From Leptotrichia sp. oral taxon 215 (lineage in GTDB: Bacteria; Fusobacteriota; Fusobacteriia; Fusobacteriales; Leptotrichiaceae), in assembly GCA_905371725.1 (NCBI GenBank), contig CAJPML010000054.1, forward strand, positions 1-6,883: 6,883 bases of DNA, in the 5' to 3' direction. Shown here in pieces: positions 1-6,521 of this stretch. Position numbers and translations under genes: made by a program. Under the pieces are notes generated by a model that was not told the DNA's origin, ran no database searches, and saw only the letters and a program-made list of their open reading frames with translations. Within the stretch, counting starts at the first letter, position 1; every line of letters begins with the position of its first letter.

Positions 1-318
1 ATCTAATGCTTCAAATAATTTTTTTAGTGCTACTTCAGTTTTTGAGGATTTCATTTTGAATATTTCTTCTTCTAAATGTAAAAGTTTTAATACAACTAAA
101 TATAAAAATGAATGTTCTATTATATTTTCATCAAAAACAAGTAATATACTTCCATTAATAGGATTTACAACTGCTTTTTCTATTCCTGAAATTCTTTTTA
201 TATTATTTTGAAATTCTTCTCTTAATTCAGTATTCTGCTTCAGTATATCTGTCTGAAGTCTCAAACGCCCAAACTGATAATGTCTTACTTCCATAATTCC
301 ATAAAAATTCTGTAACAT
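1..318 (-). CDS. HMA_2-type (heavy-metal-associated-like) protein, partial, C-terminus outside window
   Basis: This frame is open from an ATG at 318 to the window edge (106 codons) with no stop, so the C-terminus is missing. The start is supported by a GAAGGTG Shine-Dalgarno at 327-333, 8 bases upstream. The N-terminal ~65 residues look like the HMA_2 family, a ferredoxin-like fold related to heavy-metal-associated domains. Features seen are HYQFGRLRLQ (13-22), a helix near 30-42, ISGIEKAVVNPINGSILLVFD (43-63, strand-turn-strand) and then a hydrophobic/acidic helix (68-88). There is no CxxC, so classic soft-metal binding through a cysteine pair is not expected. In other bacteria such domains occur alone or at the N-terminus of P-type ATPases and membrane proteins; the missing end could therefore carry more domains. 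It lies 88 bases after the DUF1385 gene in the same direction. The family call is from pattern recognition and the function is unknown. Confidence 0.72.
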   Translation of the reverse strand, partial: MLQNFYGIMEVRHYQFGRLRLQTDILKQNTELREEFQNNIKRISGIEKAVVNPINGSILLVFDENIIEHSFLYLVVLKLLHLEEEIFKMKSSKTEVALKKLFEALD

Positions 319-406
319 ATATTTAACACCTTCTATATTTTTATTTCTATTTTTGTTTTGACGAATTACTTTAATAAATCCTTTTATTTGAATTTTTTAT
401 ATTATG

Positions 407-1324
407 CTACTCAAACACTTCCGTTGCATTATCGACTTCTTTTCCCAATGCAACATTTAAAGCTACTATTGCAACTTCAAGCTGACTTTCATCAGGCTCA
501 CTAGTAGTTATTTTTTGAAGCCACAATCCTGGTTTTGCAATCAGTCCAGCAAAGATATTATCCAGATGATAGCTTGTCCATCTCTGTAGTTCATATGAAA
601 TTCCTGCAACCATAGGAACAAACAATACTCTTGTTACAAGCTTATAAAGTATAAGTAAAATCGGATTCTGAGGTATTGTAAAAAATGTTGAAAATACCAC
701 ATCTACTGTTGAAAATACTAATATACTTATAAACATTACAAGTAAAAGAAAGCTTGTTCCACATCTAGGATGAAATCTTGTACAGGCTTTTGCATTTTTA
801 GGTGTAAGTTCCTTTTCCTGCTCAAAGGCCATTATACTCTTATGCTCAGCTCCATGATATTCAAATACTCTTTTTATATCCTTAAAAAATGATATTCCCC
901 ATATATATCCTAAAAACAATACAAGTCTTATTGATGCCTCTACGATATTTGCAAATAGTCTGTTTTCCCTGAAAAGATGACTTCCTATAAATGAAGGTAA
1001 CACCATGAATACACCTACTCCAAGAAGTATTGAAACAGCCACAGTTCCCTTTATTTCCTTATCATTCATTTTTTCCTCTTCCAGTCCTGCCTGATTTGAT
1101 GCAAAAATCAGTTCTTTTGTCCCTACTACCATTGCATCATATAAAGCCAATACTCCTCTTATGAAAGGCACTTTAAGCCATTTATTGTTTTTTTCATTTA
1201 ATACTATTTTTTTATAAACTATACTGCCATCCTGTTTTCTTACTGCTGTTGCTATTGCTTTAGGTCCTCTCATCATTACTCCTTCTACAACAGCCTGACC
1301 ACCGACAACTAATTTTTTTTCCAT
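407..1324 (-). CDS. DUF1385 family (YqhQ-like) integral membrane protein
   Basis: This 305-residue protein belongs to the DUF1385/COG3872 family, whose members (such as Bacillus YqhQ) are called predicted metal-dependent enzymes but have no established reaction. Conserved blocks seen are GGQAVVEGVMMRGP (8-21), EYHGAEHKSIMAFE (155-168), RFHPRCGTSF (183-192), GISYELQRW (241-249) and KPGLWLQK (264-271). The His/Glu/Cys residues in the two central blocks (H157, E160, H161, H185, C188) are the natural candidates for a metal or active site. Four hydrophobic stretches, near 94-115, 128-147, 190-213 and 221-245, suggest membrane helices with both conserved blocks close to the membrane. The start is fixed by the family motif beginning at residue 8. 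Only a weak purine-rich ribosome site (GAGAAAG) precedes it. It begins 30 bases after disA ends, so it is probably cotranscribed. The stop is TAG. The family call is firm, the function unknown. Confidence 0.93.
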   Translation of the reverse strand: MEKKLVVGGQAVVEGVMMRGPKAIATAVRKQDGSIVYKKIVLNEKNNKWLKVPFIRGVLALYDAMVVGTKELIFASNQAGLEEEKMNDKEIKGTVAVSILLGVGVFMVLPSFIGSHLFRENRLFANIVEASIRLVLFLGYIWGISFFKDIKRVFEYHGAEHKSIMAFEQEKELTPKNAKACTRFHPRCGTSFLLLVMFISILVFSTVDVVFSTFFTIPQNPILLILYKLVTRVLFVPMVAGISYELQRWTSYHLDNIFAGLIAKPGLWLQKITTSEPDESQLEVAIVALNVALGKEVDNATEVFE

Positions 1325-1354
1325 TTCTTTCTCGCTTTCTAAATTAATTTTTAT

Positions 1355-2434
1355 TTATTCCCTATCTAAGGCTATTTTATTTTTCAATCTCGCCAATGCC
1401 TTATGAACATGTTCTGATTTAAACTTGCTTATTCCTTTTATTTGACTTATTCTGTCAGGTGATGCAAGTAGAATCATCTGAACATCTTCAAGTTCTCCTA
1501 TAATAAGCTCGATATCCTTTTTCGTTATTTTATTTATGCTGCTTAGCAAACTGTATCCTCTTGATTTTACACCTTCATCTAGGCTTATATCTTTTAAATT
1601 ATAGCCTAAAATGTTAACAATATTTTCATCTTCAAAAAGTTCTTCTTTTGTAAGATTTCTAATATTTTCCACCACTTTTTCGGCTTTTTCATTTTCGCTC
1701 TTGTAATCTTTTATAAGATCAATAAAACTTTCATTTTTGTTAAGCATTATTTCATCATACTGTATTTTTACAAGCCTCGACTCTACCCCAAGTTCCGCCA
1801 TGTAATCTAGAAGTTCTTCCGACATTTTAAATAATAAACCATACATTCTTACAACTTCAACAACATCATATAATGTTACCATATTGTCAAATTCAAGACC
1901 TGAAAGGTTTGTCCAGCCTTTTTCTATTCCTAAAGAATATTTTTCCAGTGCAGTTATAGCCTGTGATGACTTAACAAGAAGATTACTCAAATCATTTAAG
2001 GAATATATAAAGTCTCCCTTGTAAACTGTTATTTTATTTCTTCTTTCAGAAACAGCAATTACAAGATTCCCCTTCTGTTTAGCTATTCTGTTTGCTGCCT
2101 GATGTCTTGTACCGCTTTCATCCGTTTTTATATTTGAATCCGGTTGAAGCTGTATATTAGCTCCATGTATTGTTTTTATATTTTCAGATAATATTATAGC
2201 TCCGTCCATTTTTGACAATTCATATACTTTCTGAGGCGTGTATGCAGTATTTAATTCAAATCCACCCCTCATTACATCTGATAACTTTTTAGGATCTCCC
2301 AGAACAATAATTGCTCCAAGATTTGCTTCCTGTATTCGGTCTATTGCCGCCCTCAAAGGCTTTCCCGGAGACATTATCGAAAATAAATGCTCCAGTATCT
2401 GTTTTCTTACTATTTTGTTTTTCCTCATTCTCAC
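1355..2434 (-). CDS. disA: DNA integrity scanning diadenylate cyclase DisA (c-di-AMP synthase), GTG start
   Basis: DisA condenses two ATP into cyclic di-AMP and, in characterised homologues, scans DNA as an octamer and lowers synthesis on meeting branched DNA. The 359-residue length matches the family (about 360). The N-terminal DAC domain spans about 10-145, with the DGA motif at 77-79 and GTRHQAA at 108-114. A helical linker covers about 150-290, and a C-terminal helix-hairpin-helix region about 305-350. Two departures are visible: the second catalytic motif is RHQ (110-112) rather than the usual RHR, and the final hairpin reads KGISKF, with Ser336 where HhH motifs usually have a second glycine. 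The start is GTG at 2434, directly after the radA stop. An AAAGGA site inside the radA end lies 8 bases upstream, against 14 bases for the in-frame ATG at 2428. RadA is a known DisA partner in Bacillus. Identity is firm; whether activity is normal cannot be told from sequence. Confidence 0.96.
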   Translation of the reverse strand: MRMRKNKIVRKQILEHLFSIMSPGKPLRAAIDRIQEANLGAIIVLGDPKKLSDVMRGGFELNTAYTPQKVYELSKMDGAIILSENIKTIHGANIQLQPDSNIKTDESGTRHQAANRIAKQKGNLVIAVSERRNKITVYKGDFIYSLNDLSNLLVKSSQAITALEKYSLGIEKGWTNLSGLEFDNMVTLYDVVEVVRMYGLLFKMSEELLDYMAELGVESRLVKIQYDEIMLNKNESFIDLIKDYKSENEKAEKVVENIRNLTKEELFEDENIVNILGYNLKDISLDEGVKSRGYSLLSSINKITKKDIELIIGELEDVQMILLASPDRISQIKGISKFKSEHVHKALARLKNKIALDRE

Positions 2435-3802
2435 TTATTTCATCCTTTCGATTAACTCACTTATATTACTTATATAATTAAGTTTCAGTTTTATTTTTTC
2501 CTTTTTCAGATCAGCTTCATGGCTTTTTGGCAGATAAACACCTGTAAAACCGAGTTTTTCAAGTTCATTTATCCTATTTTTTATAAATGAGACTTTTCTC
2601 ACTTCTCCTCTTAATCCCAGTTCACCTATAGCCGCAATTTTCTGACTTACAGGTATTTTATTCACTGAAGAAAGTAGTGAAAAAACTACAGCCAAATCTG
2701 AACTTCTGTCATTTAGCTCTATTCCACCTGGAATGTTTATATATATATCCTTGGAATTAACATCTAAATTCAATGAGCGTGACAGAACAGCACTTAAAAT
2801 TTCCACCCTGTTTCTGTCATATCCTTCTACAGTTCTTCTAGGCATCCCAAAATTTGGAGTTCCAAGGAGTGACTGTATTTCAAAAAGAAATACACGACTT
2901 CCTTCAAATATAGGTACAATAATACTTCCAATATTTTTTTCTTCCCTGTCACTTATAAAAAACTCTGAAGGATTTTTTACTTCACTTATCCCATTTTCCT
3001 TCATATCAAATATTGAGATTTCATTTGTTGAGCCATATCTGTTTTTTATAGAACGGACTATTCTATAATAACTGTTTTCTTCTCCTTCTATCTGTAAAAC
3101 TGCGTCAACCATATGCTCAAGCAGTTTCGGTCCCGCGAGTTTTCCGTCCTTGGTTACATGCCCTACAATATAAAAAGCTATTTCATATTTTTTGGCGATT
3201 TCTATTATTTTTAGTGTTGTTTCCCTTATTTGTGTTACACTTCCCGGAATTGAATTTACATTTTCAGAGTATAGAGTCTGAATAGAATCTATGACTACTA
3301 CTTTTGGTTTATCTTCTAATACAACTTTTTCAATCTTTTCTATATTTGTATCATTAAGAATATATAAGTTCCCACTATTTACGTTTATTCTTTCTGCCCT
3401 CTGTTTTATCTGTCTAGGAGATTCTTCTCCTGAAACATAGAAAACATTTCCTATTTTAGAGTATTCTTCAGACAGCTGTAGTAAAAATGTTGATTTTCCT
3501 ATTCCAGGGCTACCAGTAATCAGAACTACTTCCCCTTTGATAAGTCCTCCTCCAAGAACTCTGTCAAATTCTTCATACTGAGTTACCATTCTAAATTCTT
3601 TTGCTATTTCTATTTCACTTATTTTGTTGATAGAAACCTCTGCTGACTGAATATTTTTCAGTGTTCTTTTTATATCCACCTCTTCTTCAAAAGTCCCCCA
3701 CGAATCACAATTTGGACATTTTCCAAGCCATTTCTGAGAATTATAGCCACATTCAGAACATATATATTTTATTTTACTATAATTCCCTTTAGATGTTGCC
3801 AT
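2435..3802 (-). CDS. radA: DNA repair/recombination ATPase RadA (Sms)
   Basis: RadA is a RecA-like, DnaB-related ATPase that promotes branch migration and processing of recombination intermediates. The 455-residue protein has the full family layout. A C4 zinc finger uses C15, C18, C29 and C32, with the usual KWLGKCPNC context. The RecA-like core follows, with Walker A GSPGIGKST (97-105) and Walker B VVVIDS (168-173). The RadA-specific KNRYG motif is at 253-257. A C-terminal Lon-protease-like domain covers about 290-450, including GTPNFGMPRRTVEGYDRNR (314-332); in this family it is a non-proteolytic scaffold or DNA-binding part. A strong site, rc CTCCCCC at 3809-3815, precedes the ATG. It starts 19 bases after coaD and ends directly against disA. 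RadA and DisA are known to interact in Bacillus and RadA lowers DisA output, so the pairing fits joint control of c-di-AMP by DNA state. No anomaly seen. Confidence 0.97.
   Translation of the reverse strand: MATSKGNYSKIKYICSECGYNSQKWLGKCPNCDSWGTFEEEVDIKRTLKNIQSAEVSINKISEIEIAKEFRMVTQYEEFDRVLGGGLIKGEVVLITGSPGIGKSTFLLQLSEEYSKIGNVFYVSGEESPRQIKQRAERINVNSGNLYILNDTNIEKIEKVVLEDKPKVVVIDSIQTLYSENVNSIPGSVTQIRETTLKIIEIAKKYEIAFYIVGHVTKDGKLAGPKLLEHMVDAVLQIEGEENSYYRIVRSIKNRYGSTNEISIFDMKENGISEVKNPSEFFISDREEKNIGSIIVPIFEGSRVFLFEIQSLLGTPNFGMPRRTVEGYDRNRVEILSAVLSRSLNLDVNSKDIYINIPGGIELNDRSSDLAVVFSLLSSVNKIPVSQKIAAIGELGLRGEVRKVSFIKNRINELEKLGFTGVYLPKSHEADLKKEKIKLKLNYISNISELIERMK
2441..2449 (-). promoter_or_regulatory. 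disA ribosome binding site inside the 3' end of radA
   Basis: On the minus strand GAAAGGATG overlaps the last radA codons (…RMK-stop). AGGA ends 8 bases before the GTG at 2434, which selects that GTG as the disA start. Because the site lies inside translated radA, ribosomes finishing radA probably hand over to disA. Confidence 0.65.
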
Positions 3803-3808
3803 AATTTT

Positions 3809-3815
3809 CTCCCCC
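3809..3815 (-). promoter_or_regulatory. radA ribosome binding site
   Basis: GGGGGAG on the minus strand lies 6 bases before the radA ATG. It sits in the 19-base gap after the coaD stop and supports cotranscription with separate, efficient initiation of radA. Confidence 0.7.
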
Positions 3816-3821
3816 TTTTAA

Positions 3822-4322
3822 TTATATTTTCATTTGTTTAACCTTTTCAATCATTCTTTCTTCAACATTTTTTGGAACAAACATTTTTAAATCCCCCTTA
3901 TTTTGTGCTATTTCCTTCACTAAACTGGAACTTAAATATAAATATTCCCTTGAGGCACTTAAAAATATTGTTTCAAAATCACTTTTTGCTAATGTTTTAT
4001 TTGTCAGAGTAAACTGCAGCTCATATTCATAATCTGATAATGCCCTTAATCCTCTTACTAGTATATTAACTTTTTCTTCCTTAATAAAATCTACTAAAAG
4101 TCCGTTAAATACTTTTATTTCAGCTTTTATATTTTCTTTTTCAAGTATTTCCTGTATCATCTGACATTTTTCTTCATCTGAAAACCATGCTCTGTTTTTA
4201 GTAGAATTTTTAAATATACCAATAATAAGTCTGTCAAATAATGCAGCTGAACGTCTTATTATATCAATATGACCTTTTGTAACTGGATCAAAACTTCCTG
4301 GATATAACGCCGTTTTTTTCAT
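3822..4322 (-). CDS. coaD: Phosphopantetheine adenylyltransferase (PPAT)
   Basis: CoaD transfers AMP from ATP to 4'-phosphopantetheine, giving dephospho-CoA, the penultimate step of coenzyme A synthesis in the cytosol. The 166-residue protein is of normal family size (about 160). The nucleotidyltransferase signature YPGSFDPVTKGH spans 7-18, containing the (T/H)xGH element at 15-18 whose His18 contacts ATP phosphates. ILVRGLRALSDYEYELQ (87-103) is the conserved substrate- and nucleotide-binding block. YLSSSLVKEIA (129-139) matches the C-terminal ISSxxVK/R loop. The ATG is preceded by AAAGGA (rc 4333-4338) at 10 bases. It lies 65 bases after rnc and 19 bases before radA. CoA supplies the phosphopantetheine arm of the ACP encoded upstream, although rnc lies in between and the link may be only metabolic. 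All key motifs are intact. Confidence 0.97.
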   Translation of the reverse strand: MKKTALYPGSFDPVTKGHIDIIRRSAALFDRLIIGIFKNSTKNRAWFSDEEKCQMIQEILEKENIKAEIKVFNGLLVDFIKEEKVNILVRGLRALSDYEYELQFTLTNKTLAKSDFETIFLSASREYLYLSSSLVKEIAQNKGDLKMFVPKNVEERMIEKVKQMKI

Positions 4323-4345
4323 AACTGATCATTCCTTTCATCTAT

Positions 4346-4370
4346 TAGGCTTATTTTAAATATAAGTCTA
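4346..4370. repeat. Short inverted repeat in the rnc-coaD gap
   Basis: Nine-base arms, TAGGCTTAT (4346-4354) and ATAAGTCTA (4362-4370), flank a 7-base AT loop. In minus-strand RNA one pair is an A-C mismatch; in plus-strand RNA it would be a G-U wobble. No T-run follows on the minus strand, so this is not a typical intrinsic terminator. It could be an mRNA processing or stability hairpin between rnc and coaD, or chance in AT-rich sequence. Confidence 0.35.
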
Positions 4371-4387
4371 ATTTCAAAAACTAGAAA

Positions 4388-5092
4388 TTATTTCTTTCTT
4401 TCTATATAGTCCAAAGCTTCCTTGGCGGCCTTTTTCTCAGCTTCCTTTTTACTCTTTCCAACTCCATGTCCTATTGTTCTGTTGTTATGTTTAACTGAAA
4501 CTTCAAAAACTTTATTATGATCCGGCCCTTTTGTTCCTGTAAGCTCATATTCCGGAATCCTTTTATATTTGCTTTGGAAAACCTCCTGAAGTATTGTTTT
4601 ATAATCTCCTGTCCCTTCAATATTGTCAAGCTTATCGAGCTTATCAAGAATAAACCTCAGTGCGACGTCTTTCGTAGTATAATAATCTGAATCCCTAAAA
4701 ATTGCTCCCATTAACGCTTCAAAAGCATCTCCCAATATTGATTTTCTTTTTCTTCCACCAGAAGAAATTTCTCCATTGCTTAAATATAAATAGTTTCCAA
4801 GTTCTATGTCATTGGCAATAGATGAAAAAACAGGTTCACTTATAATCTGACTTTTTAATTTTGCAAGCTCTCCTTCCTTTTTTCCTTTTCCCAAACTATA
4901 TATATATTCTGTTGCAATCAGATTTAAAACAGCATCTCCTAGAAATTCCAGTTTTTCATTATCAAAATTTTTAAATTCACTGTTTTCATTGGCATAAGAT
5001 CTATGAGTCAAAGCTTCTTTCAAATATTCTTCATTTTTGAATCTGTAATTTATTTTTTCCATAAGTTTATCAAAATTATTTTCACTTACCAT
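4388..5092 (-). CDS. rnc: Ribonuclease III
   Basis: RNase III cleaves double-stranded RNA, including rRNA precursors and structured mRNA leaders, as a Mg-dependent homodimer. The 234-residue protein has the standard two domains. The endonuclease domain covers about 8-155, with signature NEKLEFLGDAVL (45-56). The dsRNA-binding domain covers about 162-231, with GPDHNKVFEV (189-198) and the Lys/Ala-rich helix KKEAEKKAAKEAL (215-227). By alignment with well-known family members the acidic catalytic residues are E49, D53, D122 and E125, all present. The signature has Lys47 where Arg is common, a mild change. The ATG is supported by GGAGT (rc 5101-5105), 8 bases upstream. Clustering of rnc with acpP/fabF genes is common in bacteria. 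A 50-base imperfect hairpin 42 bases upstream might be a self-cleavage site, as E. coli rnc cleaves its own leader; this is inference. Confidence 0.97.
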   Translation of the reverse strand: MVSENNFDKLMEKINYRFKNEEYLKEALTHRSYANENSEFKNFDNEKLEFLGDAVLNLIATEYIYSLGKGKKEGELAKLKSQIISEPVFSSIANDIELGNYLYLSNGEISSGGRKRKSILGDAFEALMGAIFRDSDYYTTKDVALRFILDKLDKLDNIEGTGDYKTILQEVFQSKYKRIPEYELTGTKGPDHNKVFEVSVKHNNRTIGHGVGKSKKEAEKKAAKEALDYIERKK

Positions 5093-5134
5093 TCAAAACA
5101 ACTCCATTTTACAAATTAATATCCCTTTATTTAG

Positions 5135-5184
5135 AAAGGAGCTGTTCTGAACAGAAAATTCATTTGTTCTGAAACAGTCCCTTT
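5135..5184 (-). other. Imperfect ~20-bp hairpin between fabF and rnc (terminator, attenuator or RNase III site)
   Basis: In minus-strand RNA the arm complementary to 5165-5184 can pair with that of 5135-5153 around an 11-base loop. It forms about 17 pairs in three blocks, interrupted by an A-C mismatch, a bulged U and an A-A mismatch. The minus-strand side ends with CTCCTTTC, a weak U-tract, so termination of fabF transcription here would be inefficient. The plus-strand reading ends in six T (5182-5187), better terminator geometry, but no plus-strand gene precedes it. The inner arms are near copies of TGTTCTGAACAG, itself a near-palindrome. Its place just upstream of rnc makes an RNase III processing site plausible. 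The structure is seen by eye; its role is inferred. Confidence 0.5.
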
Positions 5185-5205
5185 TTTAAATTATTAATTA
5201 ATATC

Positions 5206-5225
5206 AGGGAAAAATAACACTCCCT
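5206..5225. repeat. Small AGGGA/TCCCT inverted repeat after fabF
   Basis: AGGGA (5206-5210) and TCCCT (5221-5225) flank a 10-base AT-rich spacer, 30 bases beyond the fabF stop. A 5-bp stem is weak. On the minus strand no T-run follows; on the plus strand TTT follows. It may add to transcript-end structure for fabF together with the larger hairpin at 5135-5184, or be chance. Confidence 0.25.
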
Positions 5226-5255
5226 TTTGATTATTTACTAATATACCCTCAACTT

Positions 5256-6491
5256 TTATCCTCTATATTTTCTGAAAGCCAGTATTGCATTATGTCCACC
5301 AAAACCTAGAGAATTTGAAAGTCCTACTTCTATATCTCTTTTTTCAGCTTTATTTGGAATGTAGTATAAATCGCATGCAGGATCAGGATTATCCTGATTT
5401 ATTGTTGGCGGCATTATTCCTTCATCTATAGCCATTGCAAGGAAAGCAGCTTCTATTCCTCCTGCTCCTCCAAGCAAGTGACCTGTAGAGCCTTTCGTGG
5501 AATTTACACCTATTTTGTAAGCATGTTCTCCAAAAACTGTTTTTATTGCCTGAGTCTCATTTTTATCATTTGCAGGTGTTGAAGTTCCGTGAGCGTTTAT
5601 GTATCCAACTTCTTCAGGTTTTATATTTCCCTGTTCTAAAGCCATTTTTATAGCTCTTGCAGCTCCTTCTCCACCATCTGAAGGTGCAGTCATATGATAA
5701 GCGTCTCCTGTTTCTCCATATCCTACTACTTCAGCATATATTTTTGCTCCTCTTTTTTTAGCATGTTCCATCTCTTCCAGAATTAATATTCCTGCTCCTT
5801 CAGCCAGAACAAATCCATCCCTGTCAGCAGTAAAAGGTCTTGAAGCCTTTTTAGGGTCAGGATTTGTAGAAAGTGCCTTTAAATTTGCAAATCCTGCTAT
5901 ACCACTTGGAGTAACTGTTGCTTCTGTCCCACCAGCTATCATTACGTCAGCCTTATTTAAGAGAATAGTCTGAAATGCATCTCCAATAGAATTTGTACCT
6001 GATGCACATGCAGTAACTACTGTTTTATTCGGACCTTTTGATCCCACATAAATTGAAGTATTTCCTGATGCCATATTCAATATTGCAGCTGGAATATAAA
6101 AAGGCGAAACTTTTTTTGGTCCTTTTTCTACAAGTTTAGTAATTTCCTGCTCAATTATATCAAGACCACCAATTCCAGAACCTATTATAGTCCCAACTCT
6201 TCCAGCATTTTCAGGAGTAATCTCAAACTTTGCGTCAGCCAGTGCTTCTTTTGTAGCTGCAATGGCAAACTGAGAAAATCTCCCCATTTTTTTAAGTTCT
6301 TTCTTTTCTATATAATCTTCCGGATTAAAATCCTTAACTTCTCCAGCAATATGTACAGTATGTTCTGAAGTATCAAAAGCTGTAATTTTGTCTATACCAC
6401 ACTCCCCATTTAACAAACTTTTCCAAGTTTTTTCTTTTCCTGTCCCTAATGGAGTAATCAATCCAATTCCAGTAACAACTACTCTTCTCAT
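5256..6491 (-). CDS. fabF: Beta-ketoacyl-ACP synthase II (FabF)
   Basis: FabF catalyses decarboxylative condensation of malonyl-ACP with a growing acyl-ACP, the elongation step of type II fatty-acid synthesis in the cytosol. The 411 residues match the usual ~412. The thiolase-fold protein shows the Cys-His-His set of elongating synthases: C162 in VVTACASGTNSIG (158-170), H301 in NAHGTSTPAND (299-309) and H338 in STKGSTGHLLGGAGG (331-345), with the conserved K333 nearby. The GFGGHN loop (396-401) that gates acyl entry in the family is present. Cys-His-His rules out FabH (Cys-His-Asn); FabF over FabB rests on overall resemblance and gene context. GAGGTG (rc 6497-6502) lies 5 bases before the ATG. 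Its natural partner, ACP, is the gene upstream, but a terminator lies between and a strong promoter precedes fabF, so it has its own expression. The stop is TAA, followed by a 163-base gap to rnc. Confidence 0.97.
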   Translation of the reverse strand: MRRVVVTGIGLITPLGTGKEKTWKSLLNGECGIDKITAFDTSEHTVHIAGEVKDFNPEDYIEKKELKKMGRFSQFAIAATKEALADAKFEITPENAGRVGTIIGSGIGGLDIIEQEITKLVEKGPKKVSPFYIPAAILNMASGNTSIYVGSKGPNKTVVTACASGTNSIGDAFQTILLNKADVMIAGGTEATVTPSGIAGFANLKALSTNPDPKKASRPFTADRDGFVLAEGAGILILEEMEHAKKRGAKIYAEVVGYGETGDAYHMTAPSDGGEGAARAIKMALEQGNIKPEEVGYINAHGTSTPANDKNETQAIKTVFGEHAYKIGVNSTKGSTGHLLGGAGGIEAAFLAMAIDEGIMPPTINQDNPDPACDLYYIPNKAEKRDIEVGLSNSLGFGGHNAILAFRKYRG

Positions 6492-6496
6492 TTATA

Positions 6497-6502
6497 CACC
6501 TC
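6497..6502 (-). promoter_or_regulatory. fabF ribosome binding site
   Basis: GAGGTG on the minus strand, 5 bases before the fabF ATG, matches the 16S rRNA tail well and fixes the start at 6491. Confidence 0.7.
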
Positions 6503-6521
6503 ACAATTTTATTTTAATTTT

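Noticed and set aside
319..406. Separate promoter for the HMA_2-like gene
   Set aside because: The 88-base gap is very A-rich on the coding strand, but no paired -35/-10 with proper spacing was found, and no terminator follows the DUF1385 gene.
2238..2477. 79-codon open frame on the plus strand
   Set aside because: It is antisense to the start of disA and the end of radA, has no ribosome site or family resemblance, and both minus-strand proteins are firmly identified.
2733..3068. 111-codon open frame on the plus strand
   Set aside because: It lies wholly antisense within radA, across its conserved Lon-like domain and KNRYG region; the frame is open only as a shadow of that gene.
5165..5187. 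Plus-strand intrinsic terminator (stem followed by six T)
   Set aside because: The geometry is good, but no plus-strand gene or promoter is seen, so a functional plus-strand terminator is not supported; the structure is listed as a minus-strand hairpin.
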